DNA of 64,000 nucleotides from Bacteroidales bacterium (GCA_016292015.1 JAEEZY010000029.1:1-64000), one strand, 5' to 3'; shown: positions 53,063 through 60,928, numbered from the stretch's first letter. The notes: generated from the sequence alone by a model not told the origin. Numbers and translations are program-made.

Positions 53063-54415
53063 TTGTCCCTCGACGACAAATATGTGTATATGACAGAGAC
53101 TCCGGTTAGACGGCTGGTGTCTCGATTGGCGTTGCCCACCATAGTGAGCATGATGGTGACAGCGTTGTACAATGTGGTAGATGCTGCATTCGTTGGACAT
53201 CTCTCAACCGAAGCTACCGCTGGTATCGGAATCGCCTTTGCCTATATGACCTTCATCCAGGCAATGGGGTTCTTCTTCGGACACGGGTCGGGCAACTTCA
53301 TCTCCCGCGCCCTCGGCGCCAAGCAGTACGATACCGCCGGGCAGATGGCTGCAGTGGGTTTCGGAACGGCCTTTCTTGTTGGGATGGTGGCAGCTGTACC
53401 CTGTCTGATATTCCTTGAGCCGATAGCAGTATTGCTCGGCTCGCCCGATGGGGTAGTGGGGGAGACGTGCAACTACCTACGATTCATCGTTATTTCCACA
53501 CCGTTCATGATGTCGGCGCTGACTCTCAACAACCAGCTGCGACTGCAGGGGAACGCCCGTTTCGCGATGACGGGGATAGCGAGCGGGGCGGTGTTGAACA
53601 TGCTGCTCGACCCGCTCTTTATCTTCGGCTTCGGATGGGGAGTGGCCGGAGCGTCGGTGGCGACGGCGGTGAGCCAGTTTGTGAGTTGGGGCATACTTTT
53701 GTGGGGTACCACGCGAGCGGACAGTGTGCATATATCGTTGCGCAACTTCCGTCCGACGTTGAGGTGCTACAACGAGATACTTCATGGCGGATTGCCTTCG
53801 CTTGGGCGACAGTTTTTCAACTTCTTCGCAGCGTTGACACTAAACTACGCAGCAGCCTTCTATGCTGAACCAGGATGCGAGGCGTCGAGTGTGGGTGCTT
53901 TTGCTATCGTCACACGCACCATGATGTTCGCCTTCTCCATTGTGCTGGGGTTCGACCAAGGGTTTCAGCCGGTGGCGGGATTCAACTATGGCGCAGGGAA
54001 ATACCGCAGGGTGCGGGACGCATACGTGTTTGCCATACAGGTTACAACGGTGATACTGTGTGTAATATCCGCCACAGGATTGCTTTTCGCCGACGACATA
54101 ATCCGCATATTCCGCGATGAAGACCCTATGCTTGTTGAGATAGGGGCGAGGGCGTTGCGATGGCAGTGTGTGGCTTTCCCGCTCATGGGGCTCGCCACAG
54201 CGACCAACATGCTCTTTCAGAATATCCGTATGACCTTTAAATCCACGCTTCTCAGTATCGGACGGCAGGGGATATTCTTTCTCCCGGCCATCTTTATACT
54301 GCCGCGATTCTGGGGGCTACACGGTGTAGAGATGGCACAGGCAGTCGCAGACATTTGCACGTTCCTGCTGTCGTTGCCGTATGCGATATGGATTTACAGG
54401 AAGCTTAGTAGATAG
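53063..54415 (+). CDS. MATE-family multidrug/Na+ antiporter
   Basis: 450 residues with 12 hydrophobic segments in two similar halves. The N-terminal half has LALPTIVSMMVTALYNVVDAAFVGHL, a hallmark of the MATE family, and GSGNFISRALGAKQ between segments. The corresponding second-half segment is GFDQGFQPVAGFNYGAGKYRR. It exports cationic compounds in exchange for Na+ or H+. The frame opens at a TTG (53063); an ATG at 53090 would drop nine residues and is also possible. Confidence 0.92.
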   Translation: MSLDDKYVYMTETPVRRLVSRLALPTIVSMMVTALYNVVDAAFVGHLSTEATAGIGIAFAYMTFIQAMGFFFGHGSGNFISRALGAKQYDTAGQMAAVGFGTAFLVGMVAAVPCLIFLEPIAVLLGSPDGVVGETCNYLRFIVISTPFMMSALTLNNQLRLQGNARFAMTGIASGAVLNMLLDPLFIFGFGWGVAGASVATAVSQFVSWGILLWGTTRADSVHISLRNFRPTLRCYNEILHGGLPSLGRQFFNFFAALTLNYAAAFYAEPGCEASSVGAFAIVTRTMMFAFSIVLGFDQGFQPVAGFNYGAGKYRRVRDAYVFAIQVTTVILCVISATGLLFADDIIRIFRDEDPMLVEIGARALRWQCVAFPLMGLATATNMLFQNIRMTFKSTLLSIGRQGIFFLPAIFILPRFWGLHGVEMAQAVADICTFLLSLPYAIWIYRKLSR

Positions 54416-54462
54416 CAATCAGTTAGTTAGTTATATTAATTTTCTTAACATAAAAAAACAAC

Positions 54463-54777
54463 ATGAACCTTTATTCAATTGAAAACATCCCGGGTGTAAA
54501 CTATGAGGCCTTGGGAGTGGTGTGCGGAAGCACCATCCAGTCGAAAAACTTTGTGGCGGACTTCGGTCAATCGTTGAAAACCATAGTTGGAGGCGAACTC
54601 AGAAGCTATACCGCCATGATGGAGAAAGCCCGCAAGCAGGCGACACAACGTATGATAGAGCAAGCACAGCAAATGGGGGCAGACGCTGTGGTGGGAGTGC
54701 GTTATGCCACATCGGCAATCATGGCGCAGGCAGCCGAAGTGCTGGTTTACGGCACTGCTGTGAAGATACGCGGCTGA
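54463..54777 (+). CDS. YbjQ/UPF0145 family small protein (104 aa)
   Basis: The product shows the UPF0145 pattern: EALGVVCGSTIQSKNF, then a GGELRSYTAMMEKARKQATQRMIEQAQQMGADAVVGVRYATS core and a final EVLVYGTAVKI strand. The fold is a small beta-barrel-like heavy-metal-binding or dodecin-like assembly; the function is unsettled. It has no signal peptide and is cytoplasmic. It is preceded by 47 bp after the MATE gene and followed by a terminator. Confidence 0.9.
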   Translation: MNLYSIENIPGVNYEALGVVCGSTIQSKNFVADFGQSLKTIVGGELRSYTAMMEKARKQATQRMIEQAQQMGADAVVGVRYATSAIMAQAAEVLVYGTAVKIRG

Positions 54778-54821
54778 CGCATGACGGAAAAGAGCGTAAC
54801 TTAAGTTGCTTGTAAGAAAGA

Positions 54822-54846
54822 AAAGACCGCCTTGGAGGCGGTCTTT
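54822..54846. terminator. Bidirectional terminator between the YbjQ-like gene and tRNA-Ala
   Basis: AAAGACCGCC (54822-54831) pairs perfectly with GGCGGTCTTT (54837-54846). T-rich tails flank it on both strands, so it serves both the plus-strand operon and the minus-strand tRNA. Confidence 0.85.
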
Positions 54847-54853
54847 TTCTGTG

Positions 54854-54926
54854 TGGAGTAGATGGGACTCGAACCCACTACCTTTTGATTGCGAACCAAA
54901 TGCTCTACCAGATGAGCTACTACCCC
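54854..54926 (-). tRNA. tRNA-Ala, anticodon CGC
   Basis: The 73-nt cloverleaf folds completely. The acceptor stem GGGGTAG/CTACTCC has the G3-U70 pair that defines alanine tRNAs. The D arm is GCTC/GAGC, the anticodon arm TTTGG-TTCGCAA-TCAAA gives anticodon CGC (codon GCG), and the T arm is GTGGG-TTCGAGT-CCCAT. The discriminator is A and CCA is not encoded. Identity element and anticodon agree on alanine. Confidence 0.93.
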
Positions 54927-54943
54927 AGTTGTGTTACGGGTTG

Positions 54944-54951
54944 CAAAGATA
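54944..54951 (-). promoter_or_regulatory. -7 box of tRNA-Ala
   Basis: TATCTTTG on the minus strand, 17 bp upstream of the tRNA 5' end. Confidence 0.65.
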
Positions 54952-55005
54952 CATCTTTTTTTTATATTTCAACTTTTTTTGTTGGGGGCGAACGGTTGCC
55001 GGTGG

Positions 55006-55791
55006 TCAAATGTCGGCAGTCGGACGTTGGAGGAAGGAGGAGGTTATGATGTTGCCGTCGGAGATGGAGGCTTTGACGTTGAAGACGGAGGAGATGCGGC
55101 TTGGAGTGAGGCCGTCCTGGATGGGGCCTTGGTAGAGGAGTTTGTGGTCGTAGAGGAGTATGAGCTCCGGGCAGTAGCGGTAGGCGAGGTTGAGGTCGTG
55201 GACGACGATGAGGATTGTTTTGTTTTGTTTGAGGTTGAAATCCTGCAGAAGAGACATGATTTCGTATTGGTGAGAGATGTCGAGGTTGGAGGTGGGCTCG
55301 TCGAGCAGCATGATAGGAGTTTGCTGGGCGAGGGCGCGGGCGAGCATGACGCGCTGGAGTTCGCCGCCGCTCATCTGGTTGGGCTTGGAGTTGCGCAGGT
55401 GCCAGGTGTTGGTCATACGCATGACGTCTTCGACGATGTCCCAGTCGGATTGCGACTCGTTCTCAAGGCGGTGTTGGTATGGGTTGCGACCCATGAGTAC
55501 GATTTCGAAGGCGGAGAACTCGAGGTCGGTGGAGGCGTGTTGCCGTACGACGGAGACTGTCTGGGCAAGCTGACGGGCACTGTAGGAGCGCACGTCACGA
55601 TTCATGATGGACACATGGCCCGACGAGGGTTCGAGAAGACCGCAGAGGCACCGCAGGAGGGTGGTCTTGCCACAGCCGTTGGGGCCCATGACGGCGTAGA
55701 AGCCTCCGGCCTCGACGGAGAGGCTGACATCGGAGAGGACGTCGTTGTTGCCGAATCGGAGTGAGAGGTTATGTGTTTCCAGGTTGCTCAC
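55006..55791 (-). CDS. ABC transporter ATPase, iron-siderophore/cobalamin type (FecE-like)
   Basis: 261 residues. Walker A is GPNGCGKTTLLRCL, the Q-loop region VRQHAST, the ABC signature MSGGELQRVMLARAL, Walker B PIMLLDEPTSNLD, and the switch His IVVHDLNLA. The sequence places it with FecE/BtuD/FepC ATPases that energise uptake of iron chelates, haem or cobalamin. The start is GTG. It follows the permease gene by 44 bp on the same strand. No binding protein or TonB receptor is adjacent. Confidence 0.93.
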   Translation of the reverse strand: MSNLETHNLSLRFGNNDVLSDVSLSVEAGGFYAVMGPNGCGKTTLLRCLCGLLEPSSGHVSIMNRDVRSYSARQLAQTVSVVRQHASTDLEFSAFEIVLMGRNPYQHRLENESQSDWDIVEDVMRMTNTWHLRNSKPNQMSGGELQRVMLARALAQQTPIMLLDEPTSNLDISHQYEIMSLLQDFNLKQNKTILIVVHDLNLAYRYCPELILLYDHKLLYQGPIQDGLTPSRISSVFNVKASISDGNIITSSFLQRPTADI

Positions 55792-55835
55792 TTTGTTAGC
55801 AGTTTGGGCTTGAGGGTGTCAAGTGTGAGGTTTTG

Positions 55836-56828
55836 TTAGTACTTCTTTTTGTTTTTGTAGAGGAGGTAGATGAACATCGGAGCGCCTACGAGGGCGGTGA
55901 GGGAGCCTACGGGCAGTTCGGAAGGTTGCAGGACGGTGCGGGCCAGAGTGTCGCACAGGAGGACAAAAAGTGCACCGCCGAGGATGGAGCAGGGGACGAC
56001 ACGACGGTTGTCGGGCCCGAGGATGAGCCTCAGGCAGTGAGGCACGACAAGTCCAACGAAGCCGATGACGCCGCAGCTGGAGACGACAAAGGCGATCATG
56101 AGAGTGGTGAAGAACAGGAGGATGCGTTTGACTTTCTCGACTTCGACGCCAAGGCTTTTGGCTGTTTCGCTGCCAGCGAGGAGTAGGTTGAGGTCTTTGG
56201 CGAAGTAGAGCACTACACAGATGCCAATGAGGACTACAGGGGCAACGACGGCGATGTCGAACCAAGAGGCGCTTGCAAAGCTGCCCATTGTCCAGAATAT
56301 GATGCTGTCCATCTTGTCCTGACGGAGAACCATGATGAAAGATATGACGGCGGTTATGAGGAAGGTGAGACAGACGCCGGTGAGGAGCAGGGTTGTGGTG
56401 TGAAGGCGGTTGCCGATGGAGGCGATGCGATAGACGATCCAGACGGTGATGAGAGCGGTGGCGAGAGCGCAGAGGCCGATGCCCCAGATGTGACTCTGGA
56501 GGCCGAAGAGGATGGCAAGCGAGGCGCCGAGGGAGGCGCCGGAGGAGATGCCGAGGACATAGGGGTCGGTGAGGGGGTTGCGGAAGACCGACTGGTAGGC
56601 GGCACCGCATACGGAGAGGGCCGCGCCGGCGAGGATGCTAAGCAGGATGCGAGGCAGGCGGAGCTGTAGGAATATGGGGGATGAGAGGAGTTGGGACGAG
56701 GGGATTTTGGCGATGCCGAGGAGTGCGGCAGTCACGGATGCAGCAAGGAGCAGCAGAGTAAGGACGATGAGAGTCGGCCAGAGTCGGAAACGGTGTATGG
56801 AGGTGGTGTTTTTCAATTTGGGGCTCAT
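55836..56828 (-). CDS. ABC transporter permease, FecCD family
   Basis: 330 residues with about nine or ten membrane segments. FecCD signatures are present: RLPRILLSILAGAALSVCGAAYQSVFRNPLTDPYVLGISSGAS in the first third and the coupling stretch GVIGFVGLVVPHCLR (EAA-like region) in the last third. It forms the inner-membrane channel for an iron chelate or cobalamin, paired with the FecE-like ATPase downstream. Its ATG overlaps the dapB stop (ATGA), so uptake genes and dapB are one transcript. Confidence 0.93.
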   Translation of the reverse strand: MSPKLKNTTSIHRFRLWPTLIVLTLLLLAASVTAALLGIAKIPSSQLLSSPIFLQLRLPRILLSILAGAALSVCGAAYQSVFRNPLTDPYVLGISSGASLGASLAILFGLQSHIWGIGLCALATALITVWIVYRIASIGNRLHTTTLLLTGVCLTFLITAVISFIMVLRQDKMDSIIFWTMGSFASASWFDIAVVAPVVLIGICVVLYFAKDLNLLLAGSETAKSLGVEVEKVKRILLFFTTLMIAFVVSSCGVIGFVGLVVPHCLRLILGPDNRRVVPCSILGGALFVLLCDTLARTVLQPSELPVGSLTALVGAPMFIYLLYKNKKKY

Positions 56829-57553
56829 GGTTCGGTTTGAAGCAGGTCGTGCATTGTGAAGAAGCCTTTCTTGCCGACTAGAAATTCGGCTGCGAGGGTG
56901 GCACCTAGAGCAAGCCCTTCGCGGCTTTTGGCCTCGTGGACGAGGGTGATGGTGTCGAGCGGAGAGTCGTAGCGAATCTCGTGGATGCCGGCCACTTCGC
57001 CTTCACGGATGGCGGTGATGGGGATGGAAAAGGGTTCGGAGGTCTGAGAGGGGTCAGCGAGGTGCCAGGCGGAGGCTTTATGTTCGGCAATGATGTCATC
57101 GGCGAGGTGGATGGCGGTGCCGCTGGGAGCGTCGAGTTTGTGGATGTGGTGGGTTTCCTTGATGGAGACGGAGTAGTCGGGGAGGTTCTTGGAGAGGCGT
57201 GCCAGCTGTCGGTTCAGTTCGAAGACGATGTTCATGCCGATGCTGAAATTGGAGGCGACGAAGAGGGCGCCGCCGAGAGAGTTGCATTCGGCTTTGACGG
57301 CCTCCAGATGGTCGTTCCACCCAGTGGTGCCGGAGACCACAGGCAGGCCGGCCTTGAGGCAGCGCAGGATGTTTTGGACGGCGGTGGCGGGAGTGGAGAA
57401 TTCGATGGCCACATCGCATTTATAGAGGAGGGAGGACTTGCTGTCCCAGTCGCTGGGGGTGTCGATGGTCAGAGAGACGGAGTGTCCGCGCTTGGAGGCG
57501 CAAAGCTCGACGGCGTGGCCCATCTTGCCGTATCCTATTATTGCGATGTTCAT
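56825..57553 (-). CDS. dapB: 4-hydroxy-tetrahydrodipicolinate reductase
   Basis: The 242-residue product starts at the ATG at 57553. The dinucleotide site is IIGYGKMGHAV. GTTGW precedes the central domain, and the catalytic ETHHIHKLDAPSGTA motif carries the His-His and Lys residues. SNFSIGMN and the C-terminal FFTMHDLL are also typical. It makes tetrahydrodipicolinate for lysine and diaminopimelate. A TATCTTTG box lies 100 bp upstream. The stop overlaps the permease start by four bases, an unexpected coupling of lysine/DAP synthesis with metal-chelate uptake. Confidence 0.95.
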   Translation of the reverse strand: MNIAIIGYGKMGHAVELCASKRGHSVSLTIDTPSDWDSKSSLLYKCDVAIEFSTPATAVQNILRCLKAGLPVVSGTTGWNDHLEAVKAECNSLGGALFVASNFSIGMNIVFELNRQLARLSKNLPDYSVSIKETHHIHKLDAPSGTAIHLADDIIAEHKASAWHLADPSQTSEPFSIPITAIREGEVAGIHEIRYDSPLDTITLVHEAKSREGLALGATLAAEFLVGKKGFFTMHDLLQTEP

Positions 57554-57652
57554 GAGTTGGGATTGGATTGAGGTGAGAGAACGGTGAATTGTAGGCTTTC
57601 GGTGCCGCTCGGCTTCGGTTGAGAAAAGGGAGCGAGCACTCAAAAACGGGTG

Positions 57653-57660
57653 CAAAGATA
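57653..57660 (-). promoter_or_regulatory. -7 box of the dapB-permease-ATPase operon
   Basis: TATCTTTG on the minus strand, 100 bp before the dapB ATG. Confidence 0.6.
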
Positions 57661-57718
57661 AGAATTATTAGTGAAACGGCGAGTTTGTTGAGTCAAGCCG
57701 GTGTCTATTCGAATCGTT

Positions 57719-58477
57719 TCAGGAAGAAAAGGATTGGATCGGCGGGGGCGGAGAGGAAGAGGATACGGAGTAGGAGGGCCAACGGGCGGTTAGGGATTGG
57801 CGGTTGTGGTCGGCGGGGTCGAGGGGTGCGGTTATGTTGGTTGAGGTTATGGAGTCGGGGGTGGAGTCGGGGTCGGAGATGGGAGTGGCGGTGCTGTCGG
57901 AGGTGGAGAGGGAGCGGTCGCTGCGCCAGAAGGCGTAGAGGTAGAGGGCGTCGGATTGCCAGCCGTCGGGGATGGGGATGGAGGCGGAGGAGGCTTGAGA
58001 GGTGGCGATGTCGTAGTGGGTTTGTGAGAGGGCTTGGGAGTAGTTGTAGAGTGTGAGGGTGAGCTTGAGATTGTGGTTGGAGGGGCGGAACCAGGTGATT
58101 CGTAGGAGGTTGTGGAATTTCTTGACGGAGATGCCCTGTGGGCGTGTGATGGGGCCGCGGGAGGTGAGGACTTTGAGTGGGTCGATGGTGCCGGCGGGAG
58201 TGAGTGCGTTGTCGTAAACCTGCTTGACGATGTTGGCGCGTTGGGAGATGGAGGTATTGTAGTCGCGGTAGCCGACTTTATAGACGTCGCCGAGTGAGCG
58301 GACGTAGGAGGAGGCGAGGGCGAAGCGGTTGCGGTGGTCGGTTTGTGCGGGAGTGCGCGGGTTGCGGACGGATTCGGGGCAGGAGCGGACGCGGAGCTGG
58401 CCGCGGACTTCGTATTGGATGATGCCGCCCACTTGGCCGGTGAAGTAGAGTTTCATTGCTGATCGGTTGAATCCCAT
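57719..58477 (-). CDS. DUF6266-family protein (252 aa)
   Basis: The product begins without a classical signal peptide. It shows the DUF6266 pattern: a short GQVGGIIQYEVRGQLRVRSCPE strand region, then the signature RNPRTPAQTDHRNRFALASSYVRSL, and a beta-rich remainder with ITWFRPSNHNLKLTLTLYNYS. The C-terminus degenerates into Ser/Pro/Thr-rich sequence ending SSSSPPPPIQSFSS, which may be loosely constrained. The family is widespread in Bacteroidota with unknown function. The promoter is about 143 bp upstream, giving a long 5' leader that contains a heptad array. Confidence 0.75.
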   Translation of the reverse strand: MGFNRSAMKLYFTGQVGGIIQYEVRGQLRVRSCPESVRNPRTPAQTDHRNRFALASSYVRSLGDVYKVGYRDYNTSISQRANIVKQVYDNALTPAGTIDPLKVLTSRGPITRPQGISVKKFHNLLRITWFRPSNHNLKLTLTLYNYSQALSQTHYDIATSQASSASIPIPDGWQSDALYLYAFWRSDRSLSTSDSTATPISDPDSTPDSITSTNITAPLDPADHNRQSLTARWPSYSVSSSSPPPPIQSFSS

Positions 58478-58486
58478 GGGATGGTA

Positions 58487-58525
58487 TTTTTAATTTTTAA
58501 TTTTGAATTGTGAATTTTGAATTGA
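58487..58525. repeat. 7-bp array in the leader of the DUF6266 gene
   Basis: TTTTTAA, TTTTTAA, TTTTGAA, TTGTGAA, TTTTGAA, TTGACAA run in 7-bp phase (boundaries accurate to a few bases). It begins about 10 bp upstream of the minus-strand ATG. Confidence 0.8.
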
Positions 58526-58538
58526 CAAATGTTTTCTT

Positions 58539-58546
58539 TACCTTTG
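58539..58546 (+). promoter_or_regulatory. Plus-strand -7 box with no adjacent gene
   Basis: TACCTTTG on the plus strand, more than 500 bp before the next plus-strand gene and opposite to the DUF6266 leader. It may start an antisense or small RNA, or be fortuitous. Confidence 0.3.
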
Positions 58547-58619
58547 TGTGTGGGGGGGGGAATTGGGTGGGGTGATTTTTGGGGTTGATTGGGTGGGTTG
58601 ATTGGGTGGAAGTTGGGTG

Positions 58620-58627
58620 CAAAGGTA
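58620..58627 (-). promoter_or_regulatory. -7 box of the DUF6266 gene
   Basis: TACCTTTG on the minus strand, about 143 bp before the ATG at 58477. Confidence 0.5.
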
Positions 58628-58706
58628 GGAATTTTTGTTGGATTGTGCAAGGGTTTGTTTTCGGGTTGTTTGTAAGTAGTTGTAGGTGTGGTGGCTGGAT
58701 GTATCA

Positions 58707-58728
58707 AGTCTATGATGAGTCTATGATG
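58707..58728. repeat. 11-bp direct repeat
   Basis: AGTCTATGATG occurs twice back to back, with looser copies on either side (CTATGGCC, GTATCA). Confidence 0.7.
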
Positions 58729-58780
58729 TGGCTATGGCCGAACCTTGTGGGGGCGGTGGAGGAATTGGATGGGAGCTGTT

Positions 58781-58843
58781 GGAATTATGGGAGCTAGAGG
58801 GGCTAGAGGAACTATGGGAACTAGGGGAACTATAGGGGCTTGG
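58781..58843. repeat. Seven nonamers of the GGAACTATG type
   Basis: GGAATTATG, GGAGCTAGA, GGGGCTAGA, GGAACTATG, GGAACTAGG, GGAACTATA, GGGGCTTGG run in perfect 9-bp phase. It is the same family as at 47323-47413, 11 kb away. Confidence 0.88.
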
Positions 58844-58982
58844 GGTGGAGCTATGGGAGATAGGGGGGGGCTGGATGTTCTTTTGGGAATAGGAGTGGGT
58901 GGGGTGGATGGGGTGGGGTGAGGGGTTGGGTTGGGTTTTGGTGATTTCTGCAGATTTCTTTTGTTAGTTTGAAATTATTTCG

Positions 58983-58990
58983 TATCTTTG
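58983..58990 (+). promoter_or_regulatory. Full -33/-7 promoter of the carboxyltransferase gene
   Basis: TATCTTTG at 58983-58990 is preceded at exactly 19 bp by TTTG (58960-58963). This is the best match in the window to the Bacteroidota consensus TTTG-N19-TAnnTTTG. The ATG is 70 bp downstream. Confidence 0.8.
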
Positions 58991-59060
58991 CAATTTGATT
59001 TGTGAGGTGTTAGGTGAGAAAAGTGATTAATTAATACTGAAATCAAATAAATACAAGTTT

Positions 59061-60836
59061 ATGGCACGTGAAGTAAAGTTCAGCCTTGTTTACAGAGATA
59101 TGTGGCAGTCGTCGGGAAAATACCAGCCCCGTGTGGATCAGTTGGTTAGGATAGCGCCCGTGATTGTGCAGATGGGTTGTTTCGACCGCATTGAGACCAA
59201 CGGGGGCGCCTTCGAGCAGGTGAACCTGATGTATGGCGAGAACCCGAACAAGGCGGTGCGTGCGTGGACGAAAGAGTTCAACAAGGCCGGCATACAGACA
59301 CACATGCTGGAGAGGGCGTTGAACGGATTGAGGATGTACGGTGTGCCGAAGGATGTTAGACAGCTGATGTGCAAGGTGAAGAAGGCGCAGGGAGTGGACA
59401 TCATGCGTTCGTTCTGCGGATTGAACGACTACCGCAACCTGGAGCTCTCGGTGAAATATGCCAAAGAGGCGGGCATGATATCGCAGGCGGCGTTGAGCAT
59501 CACCCATTCGCCCGTGCACACGGTGGAGTACTATATGGGCATAGTCGATAAGGTGGTGGAGTATGGTGCCGACGAGATAGCGCTGAAAGACATGGCCGGC
59601 GTGGGGCGTCCTGCGACGCTGGGGCGACTGGTGAGTGAGATAAAGAAGAAATATCCGCATATAGTGGTGCAGTATCACGGCCACACGGGTCCTGGTCTTT
59701 CGATGGCATCGACCTTGGAAGTGGCCAAGGCTGGCGCCGACGTGATTGACTGCGCGATGGAGCCGCTGTCGTGGGGTATGGTGCACCCTGATGTCATCTC
59801 GGTGCAGGCGATGCTGAAAGACGCGGGATTCTTGGTGAAGGACATCAACATGGAGGCGTATATGGAGGCACGCAAGCTCACGCAGGAGTTTGTGGACGAC
59901 TTCCTGGGACTCTATATCAATCCCGGCAACCGCATCAGCACGTCGCTGCTGGTGGGTTGCGGATTGCCCGGCGGCATGATGGGTTCGATGATGAGCGACC
60001 TGAAAGGTGTTCACGGCGCCATCAATATGGCCCTCAAGAAATCGGGCAAACCCGAGGTGAGCTTCGAGGAGCTGACGGTGCAGCTGTTCCAGGAAGTGGA
60101 GCGTATATGGCCGATGCTGGGATATCCTCCGCTGGTGACTCCGTTCAGCCAATACACGAAGAACATCGCGGTGATGAACCTGCTCGCCTTGGCGCAGGGC
60201 AAGCCGCGTTTCAGCCAGATAGACAAGGATTCGTGGAGCATGATATTGGGTCGAGCCGGCAAGCTGCCCGGCCAGTTGGCGCCCGAAATCATAGAGCTGG
60301 CCAAGCAGAGCGGTCAGGAGTTTTATACAGGCAACCCGCAGGATTTCTATCCCGACGCACTGCCCGAATATATCAAGGAGATGGAGGAAAACGGCTGGGA
60401 GCGCGGCGAAGACGACGAGGAACTGTTTGAGTTGGCCATGCACGACCGCCAGTACCGCGACTACAAGAGCGGCATAGCCAAGGATAGATTCAATAAGGAG
60501 GTCGAAAAACTGCGAGCTGCAAAGAATGCTCCAGTCATGTTGGCTCCGACGCAGGCTTCAGAACGAGCCTTCAACTATATAGACATAAACAAGCCCAACG
60601 CGATACCCATCGTGGCTACGGCTACAGGACGCTTGCTGTGGGAGATGGATTTCAAGGACACCTCGGTGCCGCCAACGCCGGGAACGAAATACAACGAGGG
60701 TGCGGTTATTTGCTTCATCGAAGCCTCGTACGGAATCATGACCGTGGCCGCCACCAAGGCCGGCAGCATCGTGGGCACCTGCGTCAAGCAGGGCCAGATG
60801 GTCAAGAAGGGCGATATATTGGGGTGGATAGAGTGA
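59061..60836 (+). CDS. Oxaloacetate decarboxylase alpha / pyruvate carboxylase B-type carboxyltransferase
   Basis: 591 residues. A TIM-barrel carboxyltransferase domain (about 1-300) contains FSLVYRDMWQSSGKY, DIMRSFCGLND, EIALKDMAG (with the metal/biotin Lys) and VQYHGHTGPG (metal-binding HxH). The conserved PYC_OADA domain follows (about 310-480). The last 75 residues have the shape of a biotinyl domain, with GRLLW, VAATKAGSIVG and KQGQMVKKGDILGWIE. The usual EAMKM biotin site reads EASYGIM, with no Lys at the attachment position. It probably works with a separate biotin carrier. It has a near-consensus promoter and lies just upstream of rnfA. Confidence 0.85.
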   Translation: MAREVKFSLVYRDMWQSSGKYQPRVDQLVRIAPVIVQMGCFDRIETNGGAFEQVNLMYGENPNKAVRAWTKEFNKAGIQTHMLERALNGLRMYGVPKDVRQLMCKVKKAQGVDIMRSFCGLNDYRNLELSVKYAKEAGMISQAALSITHSPVHTVEYYMGIVDKVVEYGADEIALKDMAGVGRPATLGRLVSEIKKKYPHIVVQYHGHTGPGLSMASTLEVAKAGADVIDCAMEPLSWGMVHPDVISVQAMLKDAGFLVKDINMEAYMEARKLTQEFVDDFLGLYINPGNRISTSLLVGCGLPGGMMGSMMSDLKGVHGAINMALKKSGKPEVSFEELTVQLFQEVERIWPMLGYPPLVTPFSQYTKNIAVMNLLALAQGKPRFSQIDKDSWSMILGRAGKLPGQLAPEIIELAKQSGQEFYTGNPQDFYPDALPEYIKEMEENGWERGEDDEELFELAMHDRQYRDYKSGIAKDRFNKEVEKLRAAKNAPVMLAPTQASERAFNYIDINKPNAIPIVATATGRLLWEMDFKDTSVPPTPGTKYNEGAVICFIEASYGIMTVAATKAGSIVGTCVKQGQMVKKGDILGWIE

Positions 60837-60837
60837 T

Positions 60838-60880
60838 TGTAAGATGTAAGATGTTAACGAAAACGATAACGTAAACATTC
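60838..60880. repeat. 7-bp array after the carboxyltransferase stop codon
   Basis: TGTAAGA, TGTAAGA, TGTTAAC, GAAAACG, ATAACGT, AAACATT run in 7-bp phase, starting within a few bases of the TGA stop at 60834-60836. Confidence 0.7.
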
Positions 60881-60928
60881 AAACCTTCAATTTACGAAAC
60901 TTAAAATAGAAACTAAAAAAGTAGAATA

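Larger units (their letters stand above)
58478..59060. other. 583-bp gene-free region of repeats and three promoter-like boxes
   Basis: No gene is visible. From left to right it holds a 7-bp array, a plus-strand TACCTTTG box, a G/T-rich stretch, the minus-strand promoter of the DUF6266 gene, an 11-bp direct repeat, a nonamer array and finally the promoter of the carboxyltransferase gene. Confidence 0.6.
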
